A DNA stretch of 64,000 nt from Clostridium kluyveri (lineage in GTDB: Bacteria; Bacillota; Clostridia; Clostridiales; Clostridiaceae). Below the pieces are notes generated by a model. The model ran no database searches, was not told the DNA's origin, and saw only the letters and a list, made by a program, of their open reading frames with translations. Below, one piece after another: positions 28,142-37,755 of the stretch. The position numbers and the translations under genes are program-made. Where the stretch lies: contig NZ_CP018335.1 in NCBI RefSeq assembly GCF_001902295.1, positions 496,001 to 560,000 of the forward strand, in the 5' to 3' direction. The first letter of the stretch is position 1, and each line of letters starts with the position of its first letter.

Positions 28142-28774
28142 ATGAAATTAAGAGATAAAAGTTGTATGGATTTTGTAGAAGTACTGGGATCCAAGAATGC
28201 AGCGCCAGGAGGGGGCAGTGTCTCTGCCTTAGTGGGAGCTTTGGGAGCGGCACTTTGTAGTATGGCTTGTAATCTTACCCTAGGGAAAAAAAAATATGCA
28301 GAATATGAGGAAAAATTAGAATTTATATTACAAAAGACCTATAAGCTACAGAGAGAACTTTTAAATATGGTAGATGAAGATGCAAAATGTTTTCTCCCTC
28401 TTTCTAAGGCTTATGGCATGCCAAAAGATACCAAAGAAGAAAAAATGATAAAGGAGAAAACTTTGCAAAGATGTTTAAAGGACGCCTGTGAAGTACCTAT
28501 AAATATTATTAAAAAGGCATATGATGCCATTAAACTTCATGAAGCTTTAGTGGACAATTGTTCAAAACTTGTAATAAGCGATGTAGGGGTAGGAGTTCAG
28601 TGTTTAAGAGCTTCAATAGTTGGAGCACAACTTAATGTAATAATCAATATAGGTTCCATAAATGATGAGGAGTATGTCCATAAGGTAAAATCAGAAATAG
28701 AATCTTTAGTTAAGGAAGGCATTGAAATTGCAGATAGGGTATATAGTAAGGTAGTTGAGATACTTTCTATGTAG
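28142..28774 (+). CDS. fchA: Methenyl-THF cyclohydrolase (cyclodeaminase family)
   Basis: 210 residues of the FTCD_C family, with the AAPGGGSVSALVGALGAAL glycine-rich start and mostly helical remainder. In acetogens and purine-fermenting clostridia this protein interconverts 10-formyl-THF and methenyl-THF. It sits 21 bases after fhs and ahead of folD, so all three steps to methylene-THF are encoded together. GGGGAGG site. Confidence 0.9.
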   Translation: MKLRDKSCMDFVEVLGSKNAAPGGGSVSALVGALGAALCSMACNLTLGKKKYAEYEEKLEFILQKTYKLQRELLNMVDEDAKCFLPLSKAYGMPKDTKEEKMIKEKTLQRCLKDACEVPINIIKKAYDAIKLHEALVDNCSKLVISDVGVGVQCLRASIVGAQLNVIINIGSINDEEYVHKVKSEIESLVKEGIEIADRVYSKVVEILSM

Positions 28775-28831
28775 CAGCATATTTTTAAATAATCACTGTA
28801 ATATATTTTGAATATAAAGGAGAACGTAAGT

Positions 28832-29686
28832 ATGGGTCTAATAATTAAAGGTAATCCCGTAGCAAATGCTATAAGTGAAACTTTGATTAAAGAAGTGGAT
28901 AATTTTAAAATACAAGGTATTATTCCTAAACTGGTTATAATAAGAGTCGGAGCCAAGGCAAGTGACCTTGCTTATGAGAGGGGAATATTGAAAAGATGTA
29001 ATGGAATTGGAATAGAAACATATGTGAAAGAATTTCCAGAGAATATATCACAAAGAGAATTTATAAGGGAATTAAGAAGGTTAAATGAAGATAGAAATGT
29101 AGATGGCATAATGGTATTTAGGCCCTTACCCAAACATTTAGATGAAAATATTATAAAATATGTAATTACACCTGAAAAGGATATAGATTGTTTTAATCCC
29201 ATAAATTTAGCTAAAGTAATGGCAGGGGATAGTACTGGTTTTGCACCTTGTACACCACGTGCAGTTATGGAAATATTAAAGTACTATAATATTGACGTAG
29301 AGGGTAAGTTTTCGGTGGTAATTGGAAGAAGCATGATAGTCGGAAAGCCTATGTCAATGCTGCTTTTAAATGAAAATTCTACAGTTACAACATGTCATTC
29401 AAAAACTCTTCACCTGGATAAAATTTGTTCCCAGGCAGATATATTGGTGGTAGGTATTGGAAAGGCTGAATTTATAGATTCAAAGTATATTAAAGAAGGG
29501 GCTGTGGTTATAGATGTAGGAATAAATGTAGATAAATACGGGAGAATGTGTGGAGATGTAGATATAAAAAGCTGTCAGTGGAAAAATGTAATTGTGACGC
29601 CGGTTCCAGGAGGAGTGGGGACAGTTACTTCTTCTGTATTGGCACAACATGTTGTAGAAGCATGTAAACATAAAAACAAGCTGTAA
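28832..29686 (+). CDS. folD: Methylene-THF dehydrogenase/cyclohydrolase
   Basis: 284 residues from ATG 28832, after AAAGGAG; a TTG at 28808 upstream is less likely. FolD features include the active-site region VGAKASDLAYERG with the lysine, the PLPKHLDEN segment, VIGRSMIVGKP and VTPVPGGVGT. Both FchA and FolD here could act as cyclohydrolase, so FolD may serve mainly as NAD(P) dehydrogenase. Confidence 0.93.
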   Translation: MGLIIKGNPVANAISETLIKEVDNFKIQGIIPKLVIIRVGAKASDLAYERGILKRCNGIGIETYVKEFPENISQREFIRELRRLNEDRNVDGIMVFRPLPKHLDENIIKYVITPEKDIDCFNPINLAKVMAGDSTGFAPCTPRAVMEILKYYNIDVEGKFSVVIGRSMIVGKPMSMLLLNENSTVTTCHSKTLHLDKICSQADILVVGIGKAEFIDSKYIKEGAVVIDVGINVDKYGRMCGDVDIKSCQWKNVIVTPVPGGVGTVTSSVLAQHVVEACKHKNKL

Positions 29687-29714
29687 TTGAGTAATTATAA
29701 TCCTCAAAAATTAC

Positions 29715-29767
29715 TTATCCCCAATTTAAAAGGAGTCAGGGTGCTAATGATATCACTCTTAGGATAA
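29715..29767 (-). repeat. Diverged copy of hairpin 1 of the dispersed element (copy D)
   Basis: TTATCC at 29715 to GGATAA at 29767, with an inner GCTAAT block. It has the same end sequences and similar length as hairpin 1 of copies A and B, but a diverged middle and no hairpin 2. Confidence 0.4.
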
Positions 29768-29793
29768 ATTTAGGATGGTTGGAGGTTTTATAT

Positions 29794-31053
29794 GTGGAAA
29801 AGTATGATCTTGTGATAATAGGAGGAGGACCAGCAGGGTTATCGGCAGCTGTAACTGCTAAAGAAGAAGGTGTAGATAATATATTGATACTTGAAAGGGA
29901 AAATCAACTTGGAGGAACATTAAATCAATGTATACACAGTGGCTTTGGATTTAGTATATTTAAGAAAGAACTGACAGGTCCAGAATATGTGGAGAAGTTT
30001 ATAGAAAAGATAAAAAGTATAAAAATTCCGTATAAATTAAATACCACTGTATTTAATTTAACCAGAAATAAAATCATAACTGCAGTAAATGAAGAAGAAG
30101 GAATAATTGAGATAAAGGCCAAATCCATAATTTTATCAACCGGCTGTAGGGAAAGACCCTGGGGTATTATGAATATATCCAGTAGTAAATGTGCAGGTAT
30201 ACTTACAGCAGGTTCCGCTCAGAGATTTATAAATATAGAAGGCTATATGCCAGGGAAAGAAGTTGTAATATTAGGTTCTGGAAATATAGCTCTTATAGTT
30301 GCAAGGAGAATTACTTTAGAAGGTGGAAAGGTGAAGGCAGTTATAGAACCACTATCTTATTATAGTGGGCTTAAAAAAAATATAGTACAGTGTCTTTATG
30401 ATTTTAAAATTCCTTTAAAACTAAATCATACAATAGTAGATATAAAAGGGAAGGGTAGGGTAGAAGGTGTAACTATTTCTAAAATAGATAGAAACAAAAA
30501 AATTATTAAAGATAGTGAGGAGCACATACCTTGTGATACGGTAGTTTTATCTGTAGGATTATCCCCGGAAAATGAACTTTTAAGAAGTGCAGGAATAAAA
30601 ATATCAAATGTAACTGGAGGTTCCCTGGTGAATGAAAGTCTAGCTACAAGTATAGATGGGATATTTACCTGTGGAAATGTACTCTATGTTCATGATCTAG
30701 TTGACAATATTATTTTAGAAAGCATAAATGCAGGTAAAAATGCAGCAGCTTATATACAAGGTAAAAAATTTAATGGTAATAAAATAAAAATTTTGGCTCT
30801 TTATGGTGTTAAATATACAGTTCCCCAGTATATAAATATAGAAAACGTAGACAAAACCATAAATATTGTATTAAGGGTTACAAATGTATTCAGAGATAAA
30901 TTTATATCTGTATATTTTGATGGTGTTAGGGAAATGCATATTAAAAAGAAAATGCTTACCCCATCAGAAGTAGAAGAAGTTAAATTTACTAAGGAATTGT
31001 TAGAAAAATATCCCAGATGCAGACAAATAACTATAAGTGTACAAAAAGATTGA
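29794..31053 (+). CDS. FAD-dependent pyridine nucleotide oxidoreductase
   Basis: About 419 residues from GTG 29794, nine bases after GGAGG. The FAD motif VIIGGGPAGLSAA is near the N-terminus, LGSGNIALIVARR is the second nucleotide motif, and GIFTCGNVLYVHDLVD is the FAD-contacting end. A single cysteine in NQCIHSGFG replaces the usual redox disulfide, as in GlpA-operon and opine/sarcosine-oxidase-type proteins. It follows folD in the one-carbon operon. A role in folate redox chemistry is plausible but unproven. Confidence 0.75.
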   Translation: MEKYDLVIIGGGPAGLSAAVTAKEEGVDNILILERENQLGGTLNQCIHSGFGFSIFKKELTGPEYVEKFIEKIKSIKIPYKLNTTVFNLTRNKIITAVNEEEGIIEIKAKSIILSTGCRERPWGIMNISSSKCAGILTAGSAQRFINIEGYMPGKEVVILGSGNIALIVARRITLEGGKVKAVIEPLSYYSGLKKNIVQCLYDFKIPLKLNHTIVDIKGKGRVEGVTISKIDRNKKIIKDSEEHIPCDTVVLSVGLSPENELLRSAGIKISNVTGGSLVNESLATSIDGIFTCGNVLYVHDLVDNIILESINAGKNAAAYIQGKKFNGNKIKILALYGVKYTVPQYINIENVDKTINIVLRVTNVFRDKFISVYFDGVREMHIKKKMLTPSEVEEVKFTKELLEKYPRCRQITISVQKD

Positions 31054-31080
31054 TATACTTTTATATTAGGAGGATACTGT

Positions 31081-31701
31081 ATGTATAAAGATGAATTGGA
31101 AAAATTGATACAGGGGTTTGGCAATTTTACACAGTTAAAGCTTGAAAATATACCAGATATAGATTTATACATGGATCAAGTTACAACTCTTATTGAAGAA
31201 AAATTGGCACATTTAAAAAGAACAGAAGGAGAAAGTACTCTCACTAAGACTATGATAAATAATTATACTAAATCGGGAATACTTATGCCTCCTAAAAAGA
31301 AAAAATATTCTAAACAACACATTATATTGATAGTATTGACATACTACTTAAAACAAATCTTATCCATAGGAGATATACAAAAGCTATTTTCTCCCATAGT
31401 AACATCTATAATAAATGGAGAAGATTGTAGGGAAGAATTAAATAGTATCTATAAAAGTTTTCTGAAAATAGAGAAAAGTGAAATAGAAAGTTTCATAAAG
31501 AATTTTGAACATAAAATTAAATTAGAAGATATTCTTGAAATTGAAGGAAATGATGAAAAGGGAGCCTTTGAAAACAAATTCCAGTTAGAAGGAGAAAAGG
31601 ATATAGTTGATCTTATACTAGTTGTAATTATGTTAATTGTAAAGGCCAATATGGAAAAGAGAATGGCTGAAAAGATAATTGATAATTTTTTTACAAAATA
31701 A
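31081..31701 (+). CDS. DUF1836 family protein
   Basis: 206 residues. The TLTKTMINNYTKSGILMPPKKKKYSKQHI segment is the DUF1836 signature, resembling a MerR-type winged helix that reads partner-change and basic residues. It is cytoplasmic and probably DNA-binding. It closes the one-carbon operon 27 bases after the FAD oxidoreductase, with an AGGAGG-like site. Its target is unknown. A bidirectional hairpin follows. Confidence 0.75.
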   Translation: MYKDELEKLIQGFGNFTQLKLENIPDIDLYMDQVTTLIEEKLAHLKRTEGESTLTKTMINNYTKSGILMPPKKKKYSKQHIILIVLTYYLKQILSIGDIQKLFSPIVTSIINGEDCREELNSIYKSFLKIEKSEIESFIKNFEHKIKLEDILEIEGNDEKGAFENKFQLEGEKDIVDLILVVIMLIVKANMEKRMAEKIIDNFFTK

Positions 31702-31752
31702 AAATATACATAAATTTATTTATAAGTTTTCAAGATAAATTTATGTATATTT
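31702..31752. terminator. Bidirectional terminator
   Basis: AAATATACATAAATTTAT pairs with ATAAATTTATGTATATTT between convergent genes, with T-rich flanks on both strands. Confidence 0.7.
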
Positions 31753-31758
31753 GTTTTA

Positions 31759-32391
31759 TTATTTAAATAGTTTATTAAAGCATTTCCTGCACAGTATAGT
31801 TTTCCCTTTATTTCCAGATATCATATCATCCTTGGTTACCTTTTTTCCACAGATTTCACAGTGACAATTTATATATTTACTGCTGTAGTTTAATATTTTT
31901 TCTGGTTTTTTAAGTTTATTTCTTCTATTAGGTGGAGGAGAATAATTTATAGGTTCTCTTATTACAGGATTTTCTGAAATTTTATATTCTATGTTATACA
32001 AACTTTCTCCAAATAGTTCTAATTCAAAGCGAGGATTGTCCTTATCGTAGAATTCTTCTATGATTATTTTTCTTATTTGGGCATCATTCACTATTAATCC
32101 GCTTTTTTCAATTCCATCAAATATACTTTTAGTTATATTGTTTGTATCTGGATGTCTTTTTTTACTTTTATAGTATACTTTAAGTAGTGCTATTAAAGAT
32201 TCAGATATAACAAGTCCGGGATTTTGATTTCTACATTCATAAGCTATCTGTTCTTCATACAGTGCATATCTGTCGTGATATTTACCCGAGTTATAAGGTA
32301 ATATGGCTCTTCCCTGTACATTGAATAACTTAAAATTTGATTTTGATATAGGGGAACCATTGATAATTATTTTTGCATAGGGTTTATTCAT
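31759..32391 (-). CDS. RusA-like crossover junction endonuclease with C-terminal zinc ribbon
   Basis: About 210 residues from ATG 32391, eight bases after GGAG; in-frame upstream starts lack such a site. The HPDTNNITKSIFDGIEKSGL and IVNDAQI blocks match RusA, a Holliday-junction resolvase with catalytic aspartates. The last 45 residues add two CxxC pairs (CEIC and CRKC), a zinc ribbon not needed by classic RusA. It lies among housekeeping genes with no phage genes nearby. Confidence 0.75.
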   Translation of the reverse strand: MNKPYAKIIINGSPISKSNFKLFNVQGRAILPYNSGKYHDRYALYEEQIAYECRNQNPGLVISESLIALLKVYYKSKKRHPDTNNITKSIFDGIEKSGLIVNDAQIRKIIIEEFYDKDNPRFELELFGESLYNIEYKISENPVIREPINYSPPPNRRNKLKKPEKILNYSSKYINCHCEICGKKVTKDDMISGNKGKTILCRKCFNKLFK

Positions 32392-32496
32392 TTTTCTATC
32401 TCCAGTATCATAGATTACATGTTGTATTAATAAAAAACTTGTATTGTTTAAATATATCATAATTTTAGTCCCCATAGGGTATTTTAATGTATTAAC

Positions 32497-32525
32497 TTGT
32501 ATTTTTAATAAACTAATACTAAAAT
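32497..32525 (+). promoter_or_regulatory. Promoter of tsaD
   Basis: TTGTAT, a 17-base spacer and TAAAAT, about 38 bases upstream of the start codon. Confidence 0.45.
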
Positions 32526-32562
32526 AAGTACAGTTAAATAACTTTAAGAAAGGTATAAAATC

Positions 32563-33588
32563 ATGGATAAAGATTTAAAAATACTTGCCATTGAAAGCAG
32601 CTGCGATGAAACTTCTGCAGCTGTAGTAGTTGATGGGAGAATTGTATTGTCTAATATAATATCTTCCCAGATAGATATTCATAAAAAATTTGGAGGAGTG
32701 GTGCCGGAGGTAGCATCCAGAAAACATATAGAAGTTATAAGTGTGGTAGTAGAGCAGGCTTTAGAAGAGGCCCAAATAACACTTAAAGATATAGATGCCA
32801 TAGGAGTTACTTATGGTCCCGGTCTTGTGGGGGCACTTCTTGTAGGACTTCAATATGCAAAAGCATTATCCTATGCTTTAAACAAACCATTAATAGGGGT
32901 AAATCATATAGAAGGACATATAAGTGCTAATTTTATACAATATAAAGACTTAAAACCACCTTTTGTATGTCTGGTGGTATCTGGAGGCCATACCTATCTA
33001 GTGTATATGAAAGATTATGGAAAGTTCGAAGTATTGGGGCAGACCAGGGATGATGCTGCTGGAGAAGCATATGATAAAATAGCAAGAGCTATTGGCCTTG
33101 GATATCCAGGAGGACCTAAAGTTGATAAAATAGCAAGAGAAGGAAATCCAGATGCTATTAAATTTCCAAGGGCAAATTTTCATGATAATAAAACTCTGGA
33201 TTTTTCTTTTAGTGGTTTAAAATCTTCAGTATTAAACTATTTAAATCAAAAAAGTATGAAAGAAGAAGATATAAACAAGGCGGATGTAGCGGCTTCTTTT
33301 CAAAAAGCTGTAGTCAGTTTTTTAGTAGATAATTCATTAAGGGCGTGTAAATTAAAAAATGTAAACAAAATAGCAGTAGCAGGAGGGGTAGCTTCCAATA
33401 CTTGTCTTAGGGAAACATTTAAAAGTCAGGGAAGTAAAAATAAAGTAGATGTTTTATTCCCTGAACCTATACTTTGTACGGATAATGCAGCTATGATAGG
33501 CAGCGCTGCTTACTTTGAATACATGAGGGGAAATACAAGTTCTTTAAATTTAAATGCAATTCCAAATTTAAAGTTGGGGGAAAGATAA
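32563..33588 (+). CDS. tsaD: tRNA N6-threonylcarbamoyladenosine transferase subunit
   Basis: 341 residues, normal length. TsaD with TsaB and TsaE attaches threonylcarbamoyl to A37 of ANN-reading tRNAs. Visible are the N-terminal [12 protein letters not shown], the metal-binding [16 protein letters not shown] and the C-terminal [16 protein letters not shown] site; its own promoter upstream. TsaB and TsaE are not in the window. Confidence 0.96.
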   Translation: MDKDLKILAIESSCDETSAAVVVDGRIVLSNIISSQIDIHKKFGGVVPEVASRKHIEVISVVVEQALEEAQITLKDIDAIGVTYGPGLVGALLVGLQYAKALSYALNKPLIGVNHIEGHISANFIQYKDLKPPFVCLVVSGGHTYLVYMKDYGKFEVLGQTRDDAAGEAYDKIARAIGLGYPGGPKVDKIAREGNPDAIKFPRANFHDNKTLDFSFSGLKSSVLNYLNQKSMKEEDINKADVAASFQKAVVSFLVDNSLRACKLKNVNKIAVAGGVASNTCLRETFKSQGSKNKVDVLFPEPILCTDNAAMIGSAAYFEYMRGNTSSLNLNAIPNLKLGER

Positions 33589-33600
33589 TATATATTTTTG

Positions 33601-33635
33601 TGTCAAACTCCACTTGAACCTATGAAGGATTTGAT
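33601..33635 (+). repeat. Right-end fragment of the dispersed element (copy F)
   Basis: TGTCAAACTCCACTTGAACC followed by GGATTTGAT matches the right arm of hairpin 2 and the element's end. The left part is missing. The rest of 33636-33968 shows no gene. Confidence 0.5.
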
Positions 33636-33968
33636 CGAAATAATTCAAGAAAATGTAACATATATGACACTAAATTAAATACCATATATGTTATTATTGT
33701 TACTATATTTACATATAATATAGAGTAGCATAATTATTATATATAATACACTATTTACAAAAGCAATTTTAAGATATATAATAATTTGTGTTGAGATTGA
33801 TTTTTTATATAAAAAGAAGTTGCAAATATTACTTTAATCTATAGCTTTAGTTTATGAAAAATAAACGTATAAGTCTGTTTGGACGTACTATCATATGTAT
33901 GACATAGAGATATTTTGGGGCAATTAGTTATAATTAATATATGCAAGGATAAAAAAAATAAAATTCAA

Positions 33969-33997
33969 TTGAAATAATTTTAATACTTATATATAAT
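33969..33997 (+). promoter_or_regulatory. Promoter of pyc
   Basis: TTGAAA, a 17-base spacer and a perfect TATAAT, about 80 bases ahead of the gene. Confidence 0.65.
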
Positions 33998-34075
33998 AGT
34001 ACTATATTGTCTAGATTTAATACTAGTTGTTAATAAATATGCAAAATATATTTTTTATAAAAGGGGATGGTTGAT

Positions 34076-37000
34076 TTGGCAAATAAATTTAAAAGAGTTC
34101 TAGTAGCCAATAGAGGAGAAATCGCTATAAGAATATTTAGGGCATGCGAAGAATTGGGAATAACTACCGTTGCTATATATTCAAAGGAAGATAAAAGAGC
34201 CCTCTTTAGAACTAAAGCAGATGAATCTTATCTATTGAGTAGTGATAAAGGACCTATTGAGGCATACTTAGATATTGATAAAATAATAAATATAGCTTTA
34301 AAGAAAAAAGTTGATGCAATACATCCAGGATATGGGTTTTTAGCAGAAAATCCTGAATTGGCAAGAAAATGTGAACAAGCAGGTATTGAATTTATAGGAC
34401 CTACTTCATCTATGATGGAAATGCTTGGGGACAAGATAAAATCCAAAATTGTTGCCAAAAAAGCAGATGTTCCTACAATACCAGGAATACAGGAACCTAT
34501 AAAAACAGAAGAACAAGCTCTTGAATTTGCAAGATATTGCGGATATCCTGTTATGGTTAAAGCAGCTGCCGGCGGCGGTGGCAGAGGAATGAGAATAGTA
34601 AGAGAGGAAAAAGATCTTTTAGAATCCTATAATAGTGCTAAAAGTGAATCCATGAAGGCCTTTGGATCAGAAGATATATTTATTGAAAAATATATTGAAA
34701 GTCCAAAACACATAGAAGTTCAGATTCTCGGAGACAAACATGGAAATGTAGTTCATTTATATGAAAGAGATTGTTCCATACAAAGAAGGCATCAGAAAGT
34801 AATAGAATTTACACCTTCTATAGCATTATCGGATGAAAAAAGAAATGAAATATGTGAAGATGCTTTAAAAATTGCAAGAAGTGTAGGATACAGAAGTGCG
34901 GGTACTTTGGAATTTTTAGTAGATAAGCATGGAAATCATTATTTTATAGAAATGAATACCAGAATTCAGGTAGAACACACAGTAACTGAAATGGTTACAG
35001 GAATAGATTTAGTTCAAGATCAAATACTTGTTGCGGAAGGGTACGAACTTGGTTCCAAAGAGATAGGAATAAAATCTCAAGATGATATAAAGATGAATGG
35101 TTATGCTATTCAGTGTAGAATTACTACAGAAGATCCATTAAATAATTTTGCACCAGACACTGGAAGAATCGATATGTATAGGACTGGTTCTGGCTTTGGT
35201 ATAAGGCTTGACGGAGGTAATGGATTTACAGGAGCCGTCATAAGTCCTTATTATGATAGTCTACTAGTAAAAAATATATCCTGGGCAAGAACTTTTGAGG
35301 ATGCTATAAGAAAGTCAATACGTTCTATAAAGGAGACTATTATATCGGGAGTAAAAACTAACAGCGATTTTCTGATTAATGTTTTAAAACATGAAAAATT
35401 TATAAAAGGAGAATGTGATACTAATTTTATTGCAGATACTCCAGAGCTTTTTAATATAACTCCAAAACTTGATCCAGAACTTAGTATAATGAAGTATATA
35501 GGAGAAAAAGTAGTAAATGAAACTCGTGGTAAAAAGCCGTCCTTCAATGTACCTGTGGTTCCTAAGGTAGATGAAAGCCTTAGACCAAAAGGTACAAAGC
35601 AGATATTGGACGAACAAGGACCACAGGGGTTAGTTAATTGGATAAAATCCCAAAAGAAACTTTTGGTTACAGATACTACCATGAGGGATGCCCATCAATC
35701 ACTTATGGCAACTAGGGTTAGAACTAGGGATATGGAAAAAATAGCAGCAGCTCAATCTGTTTTAGCCGGAGATATATTTTCTATGGAAATGTGGGGAGGA
35801 GCAACTTTTGATGTAGCATATAGATTCTTGAAGGAATGTCCATGGGAAAGAGTTGAAAAACTCAGAGAAAAAATACCTAATGTATTATTCCAAATGCTTT
35901 TAAGAGGAGCTAATGCAGTAGGATATAAAAATTATCCAGACAATGTTATAAGAGACTATATAACAGAATCTGCAAAAGTGGGTATTGATGTATTTAGAAT
36001 ATTTGACTCGCTAAATTGGCTTAAGGGAATGGAAGTTGCAATAGATCAGGTATTAAAAGAAGGTAAGATAGCGGAAGCCTGCATGTGTTATACAGGAGAT
36101 ATACTCGACAGCAGCAGAGGTAAGTATACTCTTAAATATTATGTAAATTTAGCTAAAGAAATAGAAAAGACCGGAACTCATATTCTAGGTATAAAAGATA
36201 TGTCTGGATTATTGAAACCTTATGCAGCATATGAGCTTATAAAGGCACTTAAGGATGAAATATCAATACCAATACATCTGCATACTCATGATACTACAGG
36301 TAATGGAGTTGCAACTGTACTTATGGCTACTCAAGCAGGGGTGGACATAGCGGATCTTGCATTTAACAGTATGTCAGCTCTTACCAGTCAGCCAGCGTTA
36401 AATTCTGTAGCGGCAGCACTTAGGAATACAGAAAGAGATACTGGACTTGATGCAGATAACCTTCAAAAAATAGCTAATTACTGGGAAGATGTTAGACCTG
36501 TATACAGTCAGTTTGAATCAGGACTTAAGTCAAGTACTGCAGAAATATACAAATATGAGATTCCGGGAGGACAGTATTCTAACTTGAAACCTCAGGTTGA
36601 AAGTTTTGGACTTGGAGATAGATTTGAAGATATAAAAGAAATGTATAAGAAGGTAAATGCTTTGGTGGGAGATATAGTTAAGGTTACCCCTTCTTCTAAA
36701 ATGGTAGGAGATTTAGCTATATTTATGGTGCAAAATAATTTAGATGAAAATACTATATATGAAAAAGGAAAAACTTTGAATTTCCCTGATTCTACAGTTT
36801 CATACTTCCAGGGGATGATGGGTCAACCTATGGGAGGATTTCCAGAAGAATTACAAAAGTTAGTATTAAAAGGGGAAAAGCCTTTAGATGGAAGACCAGG
36901 AGAATTTCTTCCACCAGAAGATTTTGAAAAAATAGAAGAATATTTAACTAAAAAGTTCAAGAGGAAGTTTAATAAAAAAGAGATTTTAAGTTATGCCCTC

Positions 37001-37516
37001 TATTCTGATGTATTTGAAAATTACTTGAAGTTCATAAATGAATATGGTGATCTCAGCCGTATGGACAGTGATGTGTTCTTCTATGGACTTACTGAAGGAG
37101 AAATGTGTGAAGTCGAAATAGGTGAAGGAAAGAGTTTGTTTATGCAGCTCCTTGATATTACTAAAGTTAATGCTGAAGGATGTAGGTTCTTAGTATTTGA
37201 AGTTAATGGAAATAAGAGGGACATACAGATTAAAGATAAGCATGCTTTTGAAGGAGGTTCAGCAGTTCAACAGGCCGAAGCAGTTATGGCCGATGAGGAT
37301 AATGAAAAAGAAATTGGGGCAAGTATACCAGGAAGTGTTATTAAGGTACTTGTAAAAGCAGGAGATGAAATTGAAGAAGGACAGACTTTAATTGTAATAG
37401 AGGCCATGAAAATGGAAACTAACGTTACTGCTAGTGTTCCAGGTGTTGTTGAGGGAGTTTTTGTAAAAGAGGGTCAAAGGGTTAAAACTGGTGAACTTTT
37501 AGTTAAGTTAAAGTAA
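34076..37516 (+). CDS. pyc: Pyruvate carboxylase
   Basis: 1146 residues from TTG 34076, nine bases after AAGGGG; ATG 34067 touches that site directly and would give 1149. The order is biotin carboxylase (from RVLVANRGEIA to about 450, with AAAGGGGRGM and EMNTRIQVEHTVTE), carboxyltransferase (about 530-1000, with TTMRDAHQSLMATRVR) and the biotin carrier domain with EAMKMET, biotin lysine near residue 1112. It makes oxaloacetate from pyruvate, bicarbonate and ATP and so feeds anabolism. Single gene with its own promoter. Confidence 0.97.
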   Translation: MANKFKRVLVANRGEIAIRIFRACEELGITTVAIYSKEDKRALFRTKADESYLLSSDKGPIEAYLDIDKIINIALKKKVDAIHPGYGFLAENPELARKCEQAGIEFIGPTSSMMEMLGDKIKSKIVAKKADVPTIPGIQEPIKTEEQALEFARYCGYPVMVKAAAGGGGRGMRIVREEKDLLESYNSAKSESMKAFGSEDIFIEKYIESPKHIEVQILGDKHGNVVHLYERDCSIQRRHQKVIEFTPSIALSDEKRNEICEDALKIARSVGYRSAGTLEFLVDKHGNHYFIEMNTRIQVEHTVTEMVTGIDLVQDQILVAEGYELGSKEIGIKSQDDIKMNGYAIQCRITTEDPLNNFAPDTGRIDMYRTGSGFGIRLDGGNGFTGAVISPYYDSLLVKNISWARTFEDAIRKSIRSIKETIISGVKTNSDFLINVLKHEKFIKGECDTNFIADTPELFNITPKLDPELSIMKYIGEKVVNETRGKKPSFNVPVVPKVDESLRPKGTKQILDEQGPQGLVNWIKSQKKLLVTDTTMRDAHQSLMATRVRTRDMEKIAAAQSVLAGDIFSMEMWGGATFDVAYRFLKECPWERVEKLREKIPNVLFQMLLRGANAVGYKNYPDNVIRDYITESAKVGIDVFRIFDSLNWLKGMEVAIDQVLKEGKIAEACMCYTGDILDSSRGKYTLKYYVNLAKEIEKTGTHILGIKDMSGLLKPYAAYELIKALKDEISIPIHLHTHDTTGNGVATVLMATQAGVDIADLAFNSMSALTSQPALNSVAAALRNTERDTGLDADNLQKIANYWEDVRPVYSQFESGLKSSTAEIYKYEIPGGQYSNLKPQVESFGLGDRFEDIKEMYKKVNALVGDIVKVTPSSKMVGDLAIFMVQNNLDENTIYEKGKTLNFPDSTVSYFQGMMGQPMGGFPEELQKLVLKGEKPLDGRPGEFLPPEDFEKIEEYLTKKFKRKFNKKEILSYALYSDVFENYLKFINEYGDLSRMDSDVFFYGLTEGEMCEVEIGEGKSLFMQLLDITKVNAEGCRFLVFEVNGNKRDIQIKDKHAFEGGSAVQQAEAVMADEDNEKEIGASIPGSVIKVLVKAGDEIEEGQTLIVIEAMKMETNVTASVPGVVEGVFVKEGQRVKTGELLVKLK

Positions 37517-37602
37517 GCTGGTTTCAAAATAAAAGTTTCATGATTTAACCAAAAAACAATGTTTATTCTAAAATAACTGTATTATTTAATTATATAAGTA
37601 GG

Positions 37603-37652
37603 CACTATTTAAAATTTTTTAAGATAAGAAATTTTAAATAGTGTTCTTTTTT
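37603..37652 (+). terminator. Intrinsic terminator of pyc
   Basis: CACTATTTAAAATTT pairs with AAATTTTAAATAGTG, followed by TTCTTTTTT. Confidence 0.75.
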
Positions 37653-37755
37653 ATAATTTATTATTTAAAATAGGTAACTTCACTAACTTAACCAGTTATG
37701 TTAAAATATATTAACAATAAAATATGAGAGTATTCACAAGTGAGGTGTAGAGCAC

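Noticed and set aside
35251..35682. 143-codon minus-strand ORF inside pyc
   Set aside because: Antisense shadow of conserved pyruvate carboxylase.
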